DNA of 64,000 bases from Mangrovimonas xylaniphaga (GTDB lineage: Bacteria > Bacteroidota > Bacteroidia > Flavobacteriales > Flavobacteriaceae): NCBI RefSeq assembly GCF_001280435.1, contig NZ_LBIP01000013.1, positions 868,001 through 932,000 of the forward strand, read 5' to 3'. Below the pieces are notes generated by a model that was not told the origin of the DNA, searched no databases, and saw nothing but the letters and a program-made list of their open reading frames with translations. The translations under genes were made by a program, and so were the position numbers. Positions 18,061 to 26,678 of this stretch are shown here, piece after piece. Numbering within the stretch: the stretch's first letter is position 1; each line of letters starts with the position of its first letter.

Positions 18061-19017
18061 TTAATTTGAAAGTTTTACTTGCTTTATATCTTCTATGTGT
18101 TCTAAAAACCATTGATAGGTTTCTGCTATCCCCTCTTTCAAAGGAATAGAGGCTTGCCAACCTTGTTGGTTCAATTTAGACACGTCCAATAATTTTCTAG
18201 GTGTTCCATTAGGCTTGGTCGTATCCCAAATAATTTCCCCATGATGACCAACTATTCCCTGAATAGTCAGTGCCAATTCTTTAATTGTGATATCCGTTCC
18301 TGTACCAACATTATATAAATGTTCTGATAGTTTATTCTCTATTGCAAACACTACAGATTTAGCCATATCATCCACATGCAAAAATTCACGCATAGGTTCA
18401 CCACTTCCCCATAAAGTTACGGGTACATTATCGTTTAGTTTGGCTTCATGAAACTTTCTAATCATAGCCGGTAGCACATGGGAAGTTTTTAAATCGAAAT
18501 TATCATTTGAGCCATACAAATTGGTAGGCATCAAACTTACAAAATCCTTCTTGTATTGTTTCCTAATAGCCTCACATCCCTTTACACCTGCAATTTTAGC
18601 GATGGCATACCACTCGTTTGTCGGCTCCAAACTATCGGTTAAAAGATATTCTTCCTTTAAAGGCTGTGGTGCCAACTTTGGATAAATACATGAACTTCCT
18701 AAAAACACAAATTTAGCGACATTATGTTTATGCGCTGCATCAATAAGATTGTTTTGAATTTGTAAGTTCTCCATTAAAAATTGGTAGGGGAAGTCATTGT
18801 TTGCCAAAATACCACCTACCCTAGCTGCAGCGTCAACAATAACATCTGGCTGCTCTTGAGCAATGAAATGCATAACTGAACTTTGATTCCGCAAATCCAA
18901 CTCTGTACTGGATTTGCCCATCAAATTATTATATCCTTTTTGCTCTAATGCTCGCCAAACGGCAGAACCCACCATGCCCTTGTGGCCTGCAATATATATT
19001 TTTGAAGATGTATCCAT
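18061..19017 (-). CDS. fcl: GDP-L-fucose synthase
   Basis: This 318-residue bifunctional epimerase-reductase (WcaG family) turns GDP-4-keto-6-deoxy-D-mannose into GDP-L-fucose with NADPH. The sequence shows the NADP motif GHKGMVG (11-17), the FLGSSCIYP segment (105-113) with the conserved Ser and Cys, and the catalytic pair Y137/K141 in NEWYAIAK. It lies 9 bp behind gmd, the enzyme for the preceding step. The pair makes fucose a likely component of the glycan. Confidence 0.93.
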   Translation of the reverse strand: MDTSSKIYIAGHKGMVGSAVWRALEQKGYNNLMGKSSTELDLRNQSSVMHFIAQEQPDVIVDAAARVGGILANNDFPYQFLMENLQIQNNLIDAAHKHNVAKFVFLGSSCIYPKLAPQPLKEEYLLTDSLEPTNEWYAIAKIAGVKGCEAIRKQYKKDFVSLMPTNLYGSNDNFDLKTSHVLPAMIRKFHEAKLNDNVPVTLWGSGEPMREFLHVDDMAKSVVFAIENKLSEHLYNVGTGTDITIKELALTIQGIVGHHGEIIWDTTKPNGTPRKLLDVSKLNQQGWQASIPLKEGIAETYQWFLEHIEDIKQVKLSN

Positions 19018-19026
19018 TCTTAAAAA

Positions 19027-20145
19027 CTATTCAAAATAATTTAAAATTTGATAATCTCCTTCTTTAAGATACTGTTCCTTTTTCATTAATTTAAGGTCAC
19101 TTTGCATCATATCGTTCACCAAATCCTTCAAATCATATTTCGGAGTCCAACCTAATTTATTATTTGCTTTTGAAGCATCTCCAATAAGCAAATCTACCTC
19201 AGTTGGTCTAAAGTACTTAGGATCCACAGCAAGAACTTCTTTCCCTATTTCAATTTGATATTCCGGATTATCACAGGACACTACATAAGCTTTTTCTTCA
19301 ACACCTACACCTTTAAATTCTAAAGTGACACCAACTTCGGCAAATGCCATACGTACAAAATCGCGTACTTTTGTAGTCTTTCCAGTAGCAATCACCCAAT
19401 CTTCGGCCTCATCTGCTTGTAAAATCATCCACATCATCCGCACATAATCCTTAGCATGTCCCCAATCGCGCTGCGCATCAAGATTCCCTAAGTAGAATTT
19501 ATCCTGTAAACCTAAGGCAATCCTTGAAACAGCTCTGGTAATCTTTCTAGTCACAAACGTTTCCCCTCTAATTGGAGATTCATGATTAAATAAAATACCA
19601 TTACAAGCATACATTCCGTAGGCCTCACGATAGTTTACAGTAATCCAATAGGCATACATTTTAGCAACCGCATAGGGGCTACGTGGGTAAAAAGGGGTTG
19701 TTTCCGACTGCGGAACCTCTTGCACTTTTCCATACAATTCAGATGTTGAAGCTTGATAAATCCTTGTTTTCTTTTCCAATCCCAATAGTCGCACCGCATC
19801 CAAGATCCTTAACGTACCAAGACCATCTGCATTTCCAGTATATTCAGGCACTTCAAATGACACATGAACATGACTCATGGCCGCCAAATTGTAAATTTCA
19901 TCTGGCTGAATCTCTTGAATCAAACGAATCAAGTTTGTACTATCGGTCATATCTCCATAGTGAAGAATGAAATTTCTATGGGATTCATGTGGATCTTGAT
20001 ATAAATGATCAATTCTATCAGTATTGAATAAAGAAGAGCGACGTTTCAACCCGTGTACGACGTACCCTTTTTTTAACAAGAATTCACTTAAATAAGCACC
20101 ATCTTGACCTGTCACCCCTGTAATAAAAGCTATTTTTTGCTTCAT
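19027..20145 (-). CDS. gmd: GDP-mannose 4,6-dehydratase
   Basis: This 372-residue SDR converts GDP-D-mannose into GDP-4-keto-6-deoxy-D-mannose. Recognisable parts are the NADP-binding [10 protein letters not shown] (10-19), the dimer-interface [10 protein letters not shown] (35-44), the active-site STSELYG (133-139) and Y158/K162 in SPYAVAK. It is the first gene of the minus-strand block, preceded by about 470 bp without genes, so the operon promoter is expected there. A TACTTTTC octamer about 40 bp upstream is a weak -7 candidate, without a convincing -33 box. Confidence 0.94.
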   Translation of the reverse strand: MKQKIAFITGVTGQDGAYLSEFLLKKGYVVHGLKRRSSLFNTDRIDHLYQDPHESHRNFILHYGDMTDSTNLIRLIQEIQPDEIYNLAAMSHVHVSFEVPEYTGNADGLGTLRILDAVRLLGLEKKTRIYQASTSELYGKVQEVPQSETTPFYPRSPYAVAKMYAYWITVNYREAYGMYACNGILFNHESPIRGETFVTRKITRAVSRIALGLQDKFYLGNLDAQRDWGHAKDYVRMMWMILQADEAEDWVIATGKTTKVRDFVRMAFAEVGVTLEFKGVGVEEKAYVVSCDNPEYQIEIGKEVLAVDPKYFRPTEVDLLIGDASKANNKLGWTPKYDLKDLVNDMMQSDLKLMKKEQYLKEGDYQILNYFE

Positions 20146-20617
20146 GCAGTTTATTTTCTGTTATAAATATTCAAAACGAAAAGTATAGATATTAATTATT
20201 CCTCTATCATTAGACCAATCTGGACGCCGTTCAAAATAAACAATACCAAAAACACCCAAACACAATCATTACCAATCAATTACAAAACATCAAACTCTCA
20301 CTATATTATCCAATTCAACATATTCAATATACAATTGAAACCTCCTCATTTTAATTTTTTCTTTTCCTTTGTAAAAATAAACCGAATCTAACAACCAAAA
20401 AAATTATACATCGAAAACATTAAATTTTTAATAATTAAACAATTAAATTATCATTACCCTTGATTTTTACGTCTTTTTTTGCGATTACATCACATCCGAC
20501 CTAACACCCTTAATCATATTACAAAAATCCATTTTCATCGTTTAAAGACCTATAAATTCGACACAAAGTTACATCTCAAAATTTGTATGATTAATCATTC
20601 AAAATTAGTATCTTTAT
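20146..20617. other. Divergent intergenic region between gmd and the T9SS protein gene
   Basis: This is about 470 bp of very AT-rich DNA separating two divergent genes. No coding frame of note is present. It should contain the promoter of the minus-strand polysaccharide block and that of the plus-strand secreted protein (see 20582-20616). Confidence 0.6.
20582..20616 (+). promoter_or_regulatory. Candidate flavobacterial promoter of the T9SS protein gene
   Basis: TTTG at 20582-20585 is followed after 23 bp by TATCTTTA at 20609-20616, one base off the TAnnTTTG consensus. Transcription would begin near 20623, so the GTG at 20618 cannot be the start and the ATG at 20660 is chosen. Confidence 0.4.
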
Positions 20618-20659
20618 GTGCATATTTGCAGAACAATCAACTTTTTTATCTTAGAAATT

Positions 20660-23600
20660 ATGGAAAAAATTACTTTTTCGTTCTTAATATTGTTATTTTC
20701 AGTCACTACCGGTTTCTCCCAAGACATTACCTTGGTAGCCATTGATAATGACAATTCTAATGACCCCACCTTAACAGGTAGTGCCCTCTCTTTGTCCTCT
20801 GAGGGCTTCACAATAGGCCTTGGCATTTCTCCACAAATAGCAACTGCCGCTTTTACCGCCAACAATTGGGTTGTAAACGGGACAGAAGTAGACGCTACTG
20901 AATATTTTCAATGGTCCATAACCGCAGATACAGGTTATGACGTTGTTGTAAATGGTATCCAAATCGAGTTGAGACGAAATATTTCAGGACCCAATAATTA
21001 TGTAATCCAGTATAGTACTGACAACTTTGCTACTCCAGGTACAATTGCCGGAAGCGGAACGCTTCCTGTAGATTTAACTAATTACAACCCAGATTTCACT
21101 GGACTAAACATTTCATCGGGAACAGGTGGCACCATTACCTTTCGCTTATATGCCTGGGGAGCAACCGCTAATGCTGGCTGGCTACGTGTAATGAGTGTGA
21201 ATTCTTGGGACGAATTAGGCATCGATAATGCTGGTGCCCTAATTACAGGAACCGTAACGGCTAATACCCCCAACAGTACTGAATCGGATATTATAAGTAC
21301 AGACTTCGATCCAGCTGACAATTTTATATATAGCAATTACAATGATACTTCTGGATTAACTACAGAGAACGCCTTAATGATTGGGGAATTTGAAATACGA
21401 GATGGAGGAGCTTCTGCACCAGATGCAGATGATCAACCCACCATTCTAACCGATCTAGGATTCACTATTTCCAATTACGAGAATATTGCAACCTTGGCAC
21501 TTATGGACGCTCTTGGAACTAACGTCGCGGAAATAACCTCTGTTGGTGAAAATACACAGTTTTTGGATATCTCAGGCTTACAAACAGAAGATGACGAATC
21601 CAATACCTTTAGCTTGTATGCTACATTCAAGACAGAAGTAACAGATAATGATCAAATTCAAGTCACTATTACAGACGCTGCAGCAGATGCTATTAACGGC
21701 TCAAGTTTTGCGAGTATAGATGCAGGCGGCGCCGCAACGCCAATTGTTGGAGATGACAACCGCATAGAAGTTACCGCTGTCCAAATTGTATTTGACCAAC
21801 AACCTACCGACACAAATATTTATGTTATCATGACTCCTTACCCAACCCTACAAGCGGTGGACAATAATTTAAATATAGATCTAGACTATGCAGAATCATT
21901 TACTGTATCATCTTCTGGTAGCATGGAACCTCCTGCAGGAGCATACAGTTTTGTAAACGGGATTGCTATACTTGATGAAATAATGTTTACTGCCGAAGGC
22001 TCGAACATATGGCTCACAGTAACTATTGGCACACCTCCCATACCATCTTTTACGGCCTATTCTGAGCTTTTTAACGTTAATGGTCCTTTGTTTACGATAG
22101 CCCAGCAAGATTTTGACGGAAGTACTCCCGAGTGGCCTTACACAACAGATTTGGCTTTCTTTGGTTCTACATGGGGAGAAGCTTATTACGGAATTGTCGA
22201 TGCAGCTTCTGCTACACCACTAAGCAAACCCGAATTTTCCGGAAATATTTTAGGCATAAATGATTTAAGCGATGGAACCACACCAACCACTTATGCCATA
22301 ATCACCTTTGAAGATGTTAACGTGAGTATTTTTGACAACATGATCTTAACCTTCGATTGGGAAGTGATTGGATTTAACAACGATAACGACGATGTTCTTT
22401 ACCAACTAGTGATAGATGGCATAGGTCAAGGCTACAATTATCTATTTGACGGAAACAGTAGCAGCTCTATAACAGATGGATCTGGTTCTGAAGCCATTTC
22501 TATTCCAGATACAGCGAGCACCGTTGGCTTACAAATCCAAGTAAGCAACAACAACCTTAATGATTTTGCCGGTTTTGACAACTTTAAACTTAAAACCGCC
22601 TTTGACGGTTTAGTATATAGTAACAACAACTGGCTAAACTCTGAGGCGCCAGATGGCACTACGAATGCTGAAGACGCCCTTATCCTCAGCGGAACTTATA
22701 ACGTAGGCACCAATATTGGGTTAAATCATCTTTTAATCAATGAAAATGCAGCTGTCACTATTTCCCTGGGACAATCACTTACCTTGAACGGCAACATGAT
22801 CAACAATGGAACTTTAGAGCTCAATTCGGCTTCAACTTCATATTCAAGCTTAATTGTAAGCGGTACTGTTAACGGTGAGGTAATTTACAACCGACATGTT
22901 AATGAAAACCAAAGTGTAGGAGGAAATGATTTGATTGCCCCTCCATTAGTAGGTCAAACTTTTGGGGAGTTTGCAGCAAACAATTCAAACATCCTTTCAA
23001 ACCCTTCCATTCCGAGTCAAAAGCTTTTTGGCCCATTTGAAAAATCATCGGGCACCTATCTTCTTTATGATTCAGTAGACAATGCAAACACTATGTTAAT
23101 GACAGGTACTGGTTATCGAGCAGCATCATCTGACACAGGCGGATCTACCTTTGCTTTCGAAGGAAATGTAATTACAGAAGATATAAACATACCTATAACT
23201 AACAGCGGCCCCTCCTATTCTATTTGGAATTTAATAGGCAACCCCTATCCTTCATATGTTAAATTGTCAGAATTTTTAAGCGCCAATAACAGCAAATTCA
23301 ATTCCATTAAATCAGGTGTTTATGGTTATGACGGTAACGCCCAAGATGGTTGGACCATATGGAACCAAGCTTATTCCGATGCCAACATAAATGCAAAGAT
23401 AACTCCTGGTCAAGGTTTTTACGTATCCTGTGCTACTAGTTCCGCTAATATTAATTTTACTACATCAATGCGAACTACAGGTACCACAGATGATTTTATT
23501 GCAGGTAGAATGGACAATACTAGCCCACATAAGGCCTTTTTTAGCATAGAACTCTTTAATGAAAACAGTTTTTACCAAACTGAATTCTATTTAAATGACA

Positions 23601-24205
23601 ATGCTTCTCTTAGCTTTGACCAAAATTATGATTCGGCACTTTTCGGCAATATTCCCTCATTCTCGGTTTATTCAAATTTAGTAGAAGGCAATGATAATTC
23701 CCCTTTAGGCATTCAATCACTCCCAGGAACTATTTCAGAAAGCATAACAATTCCGTTAGGAGTAGAAGCAAAACAAGGGCAACAAATCAATTTTTCTCTT
23801 TCCAATTCTACATTAGACCCAAGTGCCGAAGTATATTTGGAAGACAATGTAAAAAATACTTGGACTCTACTTAACACTTCAAACTACTCTTTGACAACAG
23901 ATGCAGACCTTAGTGGTGTAGGAAGGTTTTATCTTCACCTTTCAGCTAATGCTTTAGGAATTGAACATAACCTTTTGGACAGTTTAAAAATTTATTCCAA
24001 CAGCAACTCCATTAGAGTAGTTGGAGATATAATTCGGAATACTTCTCTAAAAGTTTATGATATACAAGGTAGACTGGTTTTAAGTGAAAACACACCTAAA
24101 GATACGACTTCGCATACTATCGACACATCAAACTTAAGTCACGGCACTTATGTGATACAAATTGAAAATGAAAATGGTAAAAAAACTAAAAAACTAATTC
24201 TATAA
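20660..24205 (+). CDS. Large secreted protein with T9SS type A sorting domain
   Basis: This is a 1181-residue exported protein of unknown function. The first 21 residues (MEKITFSFLILLFSVTTGFSQ) form a Sec signal peptide. The mature part is Asn/Thr/Ser/Gly-rich and beta-strand-rich, with an Ig-like section in the first third, a jelly-roll-like section around residues 500-650 (FDWEVIGFNNDNDDVLYQLVIDG), and repeat-like NxxxLxLNGNMINNGTLELNS strands. The last 75 residues (SLKIYSNSNSIRV ... LKVYDIQGRLV ... GTYVIQIENENG ... KKLIL) are a clear T9SS type A sorting domain, so the protein should cross the outer membrane through the gliding-linked secretion system. No enzymatic motif is evident; adhesin is a guess. 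It ends 17 bp before the promoter of the small peptide gene. Confidence 0.8.
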   Translation: MEKITFSFLILLFSVTTGFSQDITLVAIDNDNSNDPTLTGSALSLSSEGFTIGLGISPQIATAAFTANNWVVNGTEVDATEYFQWSITADTGYDVVVNGIQIELRRNISGPNNYVIQYSTDNFATPGTIAGSGTLPVDLTNYNPDFTGLNISSGTGGTITFRLYAWGATANAGWLRVMSVNSWDELGIDNAGALITGTVTANTPNSTESDIISTDFDPADNFIYSNYNDTSGLTTENALMIGEFEIRDGGASAPDADDQPTILTDLGFTISNYENIATLALMDALGTNVAEITSVGENTQFLDISGLQTEDDESNTFSLYATFKTEVTDNDQIQVTITDAAADAINGSSFASIDAGGAATPIVGDDNRIEVTAVQIVFDQQPTDTNIYVIMTPYPTLQAVDNNLNIDLDYAESFTVSSSGSMEPPAGAYSFVNGIAILDEIMFTAEGSNIWLTVTIGTPPIPSFTAYSELFNVNGPLFTIAQQDFDGSTPEWPYTTDLAFFGSTWGEAYYGIVDAASATPLSKPEFSGNILGINDLSDGTTPTTYAIITFEDVNVSIFDNMILTFDWEVIGFNNDNDDVLYQLVIDGIGQGYNYLFDGNSSSSITDGSGSEAISIPDTASTVGLQIQVSNNNLNDFAGFDNFKLKTAFDGLVYSNNNWLNSEAPDGTTNAEDALILSGTYNVGTNIGLNHLLINENAAVTISLGQSLTLNGNMINNGTLELNSASTSYSSLIVSGTVNGEVIYNRHVNENQSVGGNDLIAPPLVGQTFGEFAANNSNILSNPSIPSQKLFGPFEKSSGTYLLYDSVDNANTMLMTGTGYRAASSDTGGSTFAFEGNVITEDINIPITNSGPSYSIWNLIGNPYPSYVKLSEFLSANNSKFNSIKSGVYGYDGNAQDGWTIWNQAYSDANINAKITPGQGFYVSCATSSANINFTTSMRTTGTTDDFIAGRMDNTSPHKAFFSIELFNENSFYQTEFYLNDNASLSFDQNYDSALFGNIPSFSVYSNLVEGNDNSPLGIQSLPGTISESITIPLGVEAKQGQQINFSLSNSTLDPSAEVYLEDNVKNTWTLLNTSNYSLTTDADLSGVGRFYLHLSANALGIEHNLLDSLKIYSNSNSIRVVGDIIRNTSLKVYDIQGRLVLSENTPKDTTSHTIDTSNLSHGTYVIQIENENGKKTKKLIL

Positions 24206-24221
24206 TGTTAGTCATAAACAA

Positions 24222-24251
24222 TTTGCCAACTATAAATATTTAGTACTTTTG
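24222..24251 (+). promoter_or_regulatory. Promoter of the small peptide gene (-33 TTTG, -7 TACTTTTG)
   Basis: TTTG at 24222-24225 and TACTTTTG at 24244-24251 are separated by 18 bp, a full match to the flavobacterial TTG / TAnnTTTG promoter. Transcription should begin near 24258, leaving a leader of about 12 nt before the ATG at 24270. The in-frame TTG at 24249 lies inside the -7 box and is excluded as a start. Confidence 0.7.
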
Positions 24252-24269
24252 ACTCAACTCGATTGTCTT

Positions 24270-24452
24270 ATGAAAAAAGAGAAACAACAAAATAACATAA
24301 CAAGAAAAGAGGCTATGGCCAAAATGGGGAAATACGCAGCTTTAACGGCAGTGGGAACCTTTTTGATTCTCAGCCCTCAAGAATCTCAAGCCCAATCAAT
24401 TACAGACCCTTCTGATCCTGGAGGAAATCCTTTTGGCGGTATAGGGGGGTAA
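24270..24452 (+). CDS. Small secreted-type peptide with Tat-like leader and Gly/Pro-rich tail (possible RiPP precursor)
   Basis: This 60-residue peptide probably is the substrate of the two enzymes encoded directly behind it. Residues 1-22 are polar and basic with TRKEAMAK (11-18), a weak match to the twin-arginine motif. Residues 23-34 are hydrophobic. SQA at 39-41 gives a good signal-peptidase site, leaving a 19-residue tail from Gln42. The tail is free of Cys and holds six Gly, three Pro, two Asp, and Ser43, Thr45 and Ser48 as possible phosphorylation sites. It ends FGGIGG. Similar short peptides stand next to HprK-related kinases in other bacteria; this is recalled family knowledge and was not searched. 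The stop is 22 bp before the kinase start. The function is not known. Confidence 0.65.
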   Translation: MKKEKQQNNITRKEAMAKMGKYAALTAVGTFLILSPQESQAQSITDPSDPGGNPFGGIGG

Positions 24453-24474
24453 CAAACTTATTTTTATCATTTTT

Positions 24475-25605
24475 TTGAAAGAAAATCTACAACCTAACTA
24501 TAAAAGCACGATAGGACAATCTATCGTGCTTTGGTTTTTTAACAGTAATCGATATGTTATTGTTAACAAATCTACATACAATTATATAAAATTGTATTTG
24601 AGCTGTGATTCTATTGATAATTTTCAAAAACAAATATCCAATCATAAAATCAACTCAAAAGAGCTTTATCAAGATTTAGAAACCTTCCTTATTGATTGCA
24701 AACAAAAAGACCCAACTGCTCTCGATACAACTTATTCAAATCTTGACAAAAAATCCAAAATAACCATTTCATACCAATACAATATTTTTCAAAAGCCAAC
24801 ACAAGTCAACTACGCCACACCAGCCCTAAAATCTTATTTACACCCAAATATTAGCCATCTTATAGCTAAAAAAAACAATAAACTTGACTGCCGGTTTGAT
24901 ATATTGAGTAATGAAAAACATATTCTCCTCTATAAAAACAATGACTTTCTTTATGCTTTTCCAAAAAAGAAGTATCATATGCTTCAAGGAAAATTCAACT
25001 TCTTGTTGCTATGTGAGCTTTACAACAAAGAAGAACGCGATTGGTTAGGAACTTTCCATGCATCAACATTGGGAAATGGAAAAGAGGCGATCATGCTTAT
25101 AGGTGATTCTGGTAATGGAAAAAGCACTTTAAGCGCTCTTCTCATGGCTCACGGTTTGGATATAATTTCGGATGATATTACGGCTATGTTAGCCGATAAT
25201 TTACATGTCTACAGAAACCCCAATGCTATTTCTATAAAACAAGGAGCCGTTAAAATACTAAAGCCATTCTTTCCAGATATGGACGACTATGATGAAGTTT
25301 TCATCAACGAGAGCAAAGGATATGTCAAGTATATTCCACCCACTAACATCAATCCTAAAAAATTTGATTTCCCTTGCAACAAAATTGTCTTGGTAAAATA
25401 CGACAAAAATACTCCTAACACTGTACTAGTGGAACTAGACCCTGCAAAAGCATTAGAAACACTCATTCCTGAATCGTGGATCTCACCGGATCCCAAGCAT
25501 GCTAAATTGTTTTTGAATTGGCTGGAAACGGTTGAATTTTATTCATTAACATACAATAATAATGAAGAAGCAATTTCTAAATTTAAATCATTATTTTCCA
25601 ATTAA
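24475..25605 (+). CDS. HprK-related kinase fused to an N-terminal PqqD-like domain
   Basis: This 376-residue protein starts at a TTG; no in-frame ATG lies near the 5' end. Residues about 15-80 (QSIVLWFFNSNRYVIVNKSTYNYIKLYLS) look like a PqqD/RRE fold, the peptide-binding module of RiPP enzymes. The kinase part is HPr-kinase-like, with GTFHASTLG (192-200), the P-loop GDSGNGKST (210-218) and the acidic ISDDITAML (231-239). Related kinases in lasso-peptide clusters phosphorylate the precursor. An HPr target is unlikely given the context. The first codons are overlapped by a terminator-like hairpin (24503-24540), so expression is probably attenuated relative to the peptide. The gene is 32 bp before the nucleotidyltransferase. 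Confidence 0.75.
   Translation: MKENLQPNYKSTIGQSIVLWFFNSNRYVIVNKSTYNYIKLYLSCDSIDNFQKQISNHKINSKELYQDLETFLIDCKQKDPTALDTTYSNLDKKSKITISYQYNIFQKPTQVNYATPALKSYLHPNISHLIAKKNNKLDCRFDILSNEKHILLYKNNDFLYAFPKKKYHMLQGKFNFLLLCELYNKEERDWLGTFHASTLGNGKEAIMLIGDSGNGKSTLSALLMAHGLDIISDDITAMLADNLHVYRNPNAISIKQGAVKILKPFFPDMDDYDEVFINESKGYVKYIPPTNINPKKFDFPCNKIVLVKYDKNTPNTVLVELDPAKALETLIPESWISPDPKHAKLFLNWLETVEFYSLTYNNNEEAISKFKSLFSN
24503..24540 (+). terminator. Intrinsic-terminator-like hairpin inside the 5' end of the kinase gene
   Basis: AAAGCACGATAG (24503-24514) and CTATCGTGCTTT (24521-24532) form a perfect 12-bp stem with a 6-nt loop, followed by GG and six T. By structure this is a strong Rho-independent terminator for transcripts coming from the small peptide gene, 51 bp upstream. 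It covers codons 10-22 of the kinase frame, so a ribosome translating the kinase start would melt it. Confidence 0.8.
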
Positions 25606-25637
25606 TCGTATATTACTCTTCTCAATAATTTCAGTAA

Positions 25638-26678
25638 ATGCCTTCCCTAGAATCTACATTTTTAAGGATCGCTGAGATCTTAAGCTTCGAATCTAATGAT
25701 TCTCAATTACGACAATCCCTTTCTTCCCCAGAAATGGATTGGGATAATTTGGTAAGAGTTGGCAGCAGCCATCTCATACTCCCTGCAATTTACAATAGGC
25801 TGCAAGAAAAGCAATTATTGGACACACTTCCCAGAGAACTCATTGAATACCTGGAGAAAATTAACAGCTTAAATCTAGAAAGGAATACACAGATCTTCAA
25901 GGAAGTTCAATTTATTTGTCAACTTCTTACCAAACATCAAATAAACCATGTTTTCGTAAAGGGCACAGCCTTGTTGGCAAGTGGTTTGTACAAAAGCTTG
26001 TCTGAGCGGATGATTGGAGATATTGATATATTGGTTCAGGAAAACCAAATTGAACAAGCTTTTAAATTACTACAAGAGGAAGGCTATAACAAATATTACA
26101 CCTTCAGTTACCAAGTCAAAAACCACAGACATTTCCCAAGACAAGTGTCGGATGGTAAATTGGCTGCTGTAGAATTACACACAGAGCTGCTACAATTTCA
26201 ACACAGGAAATTAATTAACCTTGACGAAATGCTTCAAACCAAACAATTGGTTAATGGTATCTCGATTCCTAATAATTATTATCTCAATCTGCATACCATC
26301 CTAAGTTGGCAAATAAATGACCATGCCTACTTCTACAACCGTTTATCGCTTAAAAATAGTTATGACAGCCTCGTTCTTGGTCTTAATAAAGATGAAAAGC
26401 TATTGAACTCTTTACTTTCAATTAATATATGTGCCGCTTACATTTCCTTAAATACAGCTTTGTTTAAAGAATATGACCAGATTAAATTTGTTGGAAGCCT
26501 AAAGTTTAAACAAAAAAAATACCTATACACCTTAAGCCATCAACGCTATGCCAGACTTGATTACACCATAAAATATGCTTATGTAAACACAAAAGAAAGA
26601 GTGGTTACCTTTGCTACCAATAAAAGCTATAGAAGCCATATTCTCAAAAATAAATTTTTCAAGAGGAAGAAAACCTAG
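25638..26678 (+). CDS. Nucleotidyltransferase family protein (NTP_transf_5-like)
   Basis: This 346-residue protein belongs to the uncharacterised nucleotidyltransferase group often found beside HprK-related kinases. The core is HVFVKGTALLASGLYKSLSER followed by GDIDILV (127-133). Here Asp128 and Asp130 give the DxD metal pair of the polymerase-beta-like fold, and Lys108 and Gly109 bind phosphates. The N-terminal 90 residues and the C-terminal half are helical. In some lasso-peptide clusters a relative is reported to add a sugar or nucleotide-derived group to the phosphorylated peptide; a similar second step on the 60-residue peptide is inferred. The gene ends convergently, overlapping the MtfA-like gene by 4 bp. 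Confidence 0.75.
   Translation: MPSLESTFLRIAEILSFESNDSQLRQSLSSPEMDWDNLVRVGSSHLILPAIYNRLQEKQLLDTLPRELIEYLEKINSLNLERNTQIFKEVQFICQLLTKHQINHVFVKGTALLASGLYKSLSERMIGDIDILVQENQIEQAFKLLQEEGYNKYYTFSYQVKNHRHFPRQVSDGKLAAVELHTELLQFQHRKLINLDEMLQTKQLVNGISIPNNYYLNLHTILSWQINDHAYFYNRLSLKNSYDSLVLGLNKDEKLLNSLLSINICAAYISLNTALFKEYDQIKFVGSLKFKQKKYLYTLSHQRYARLDYTIKYAYVNTKERVVTFATNKSYRSHILKNKFFKRKKT

Noticed and set aside
24222-26678. A true lasso-peptide cluster
   Set aside because: No asparagine-synthetase-like cyclase or transglutaminase-like leader peptidase is encoded nearby, and the peptide has no Asp/Glu at a typical ring position after a conserved leader Thr.
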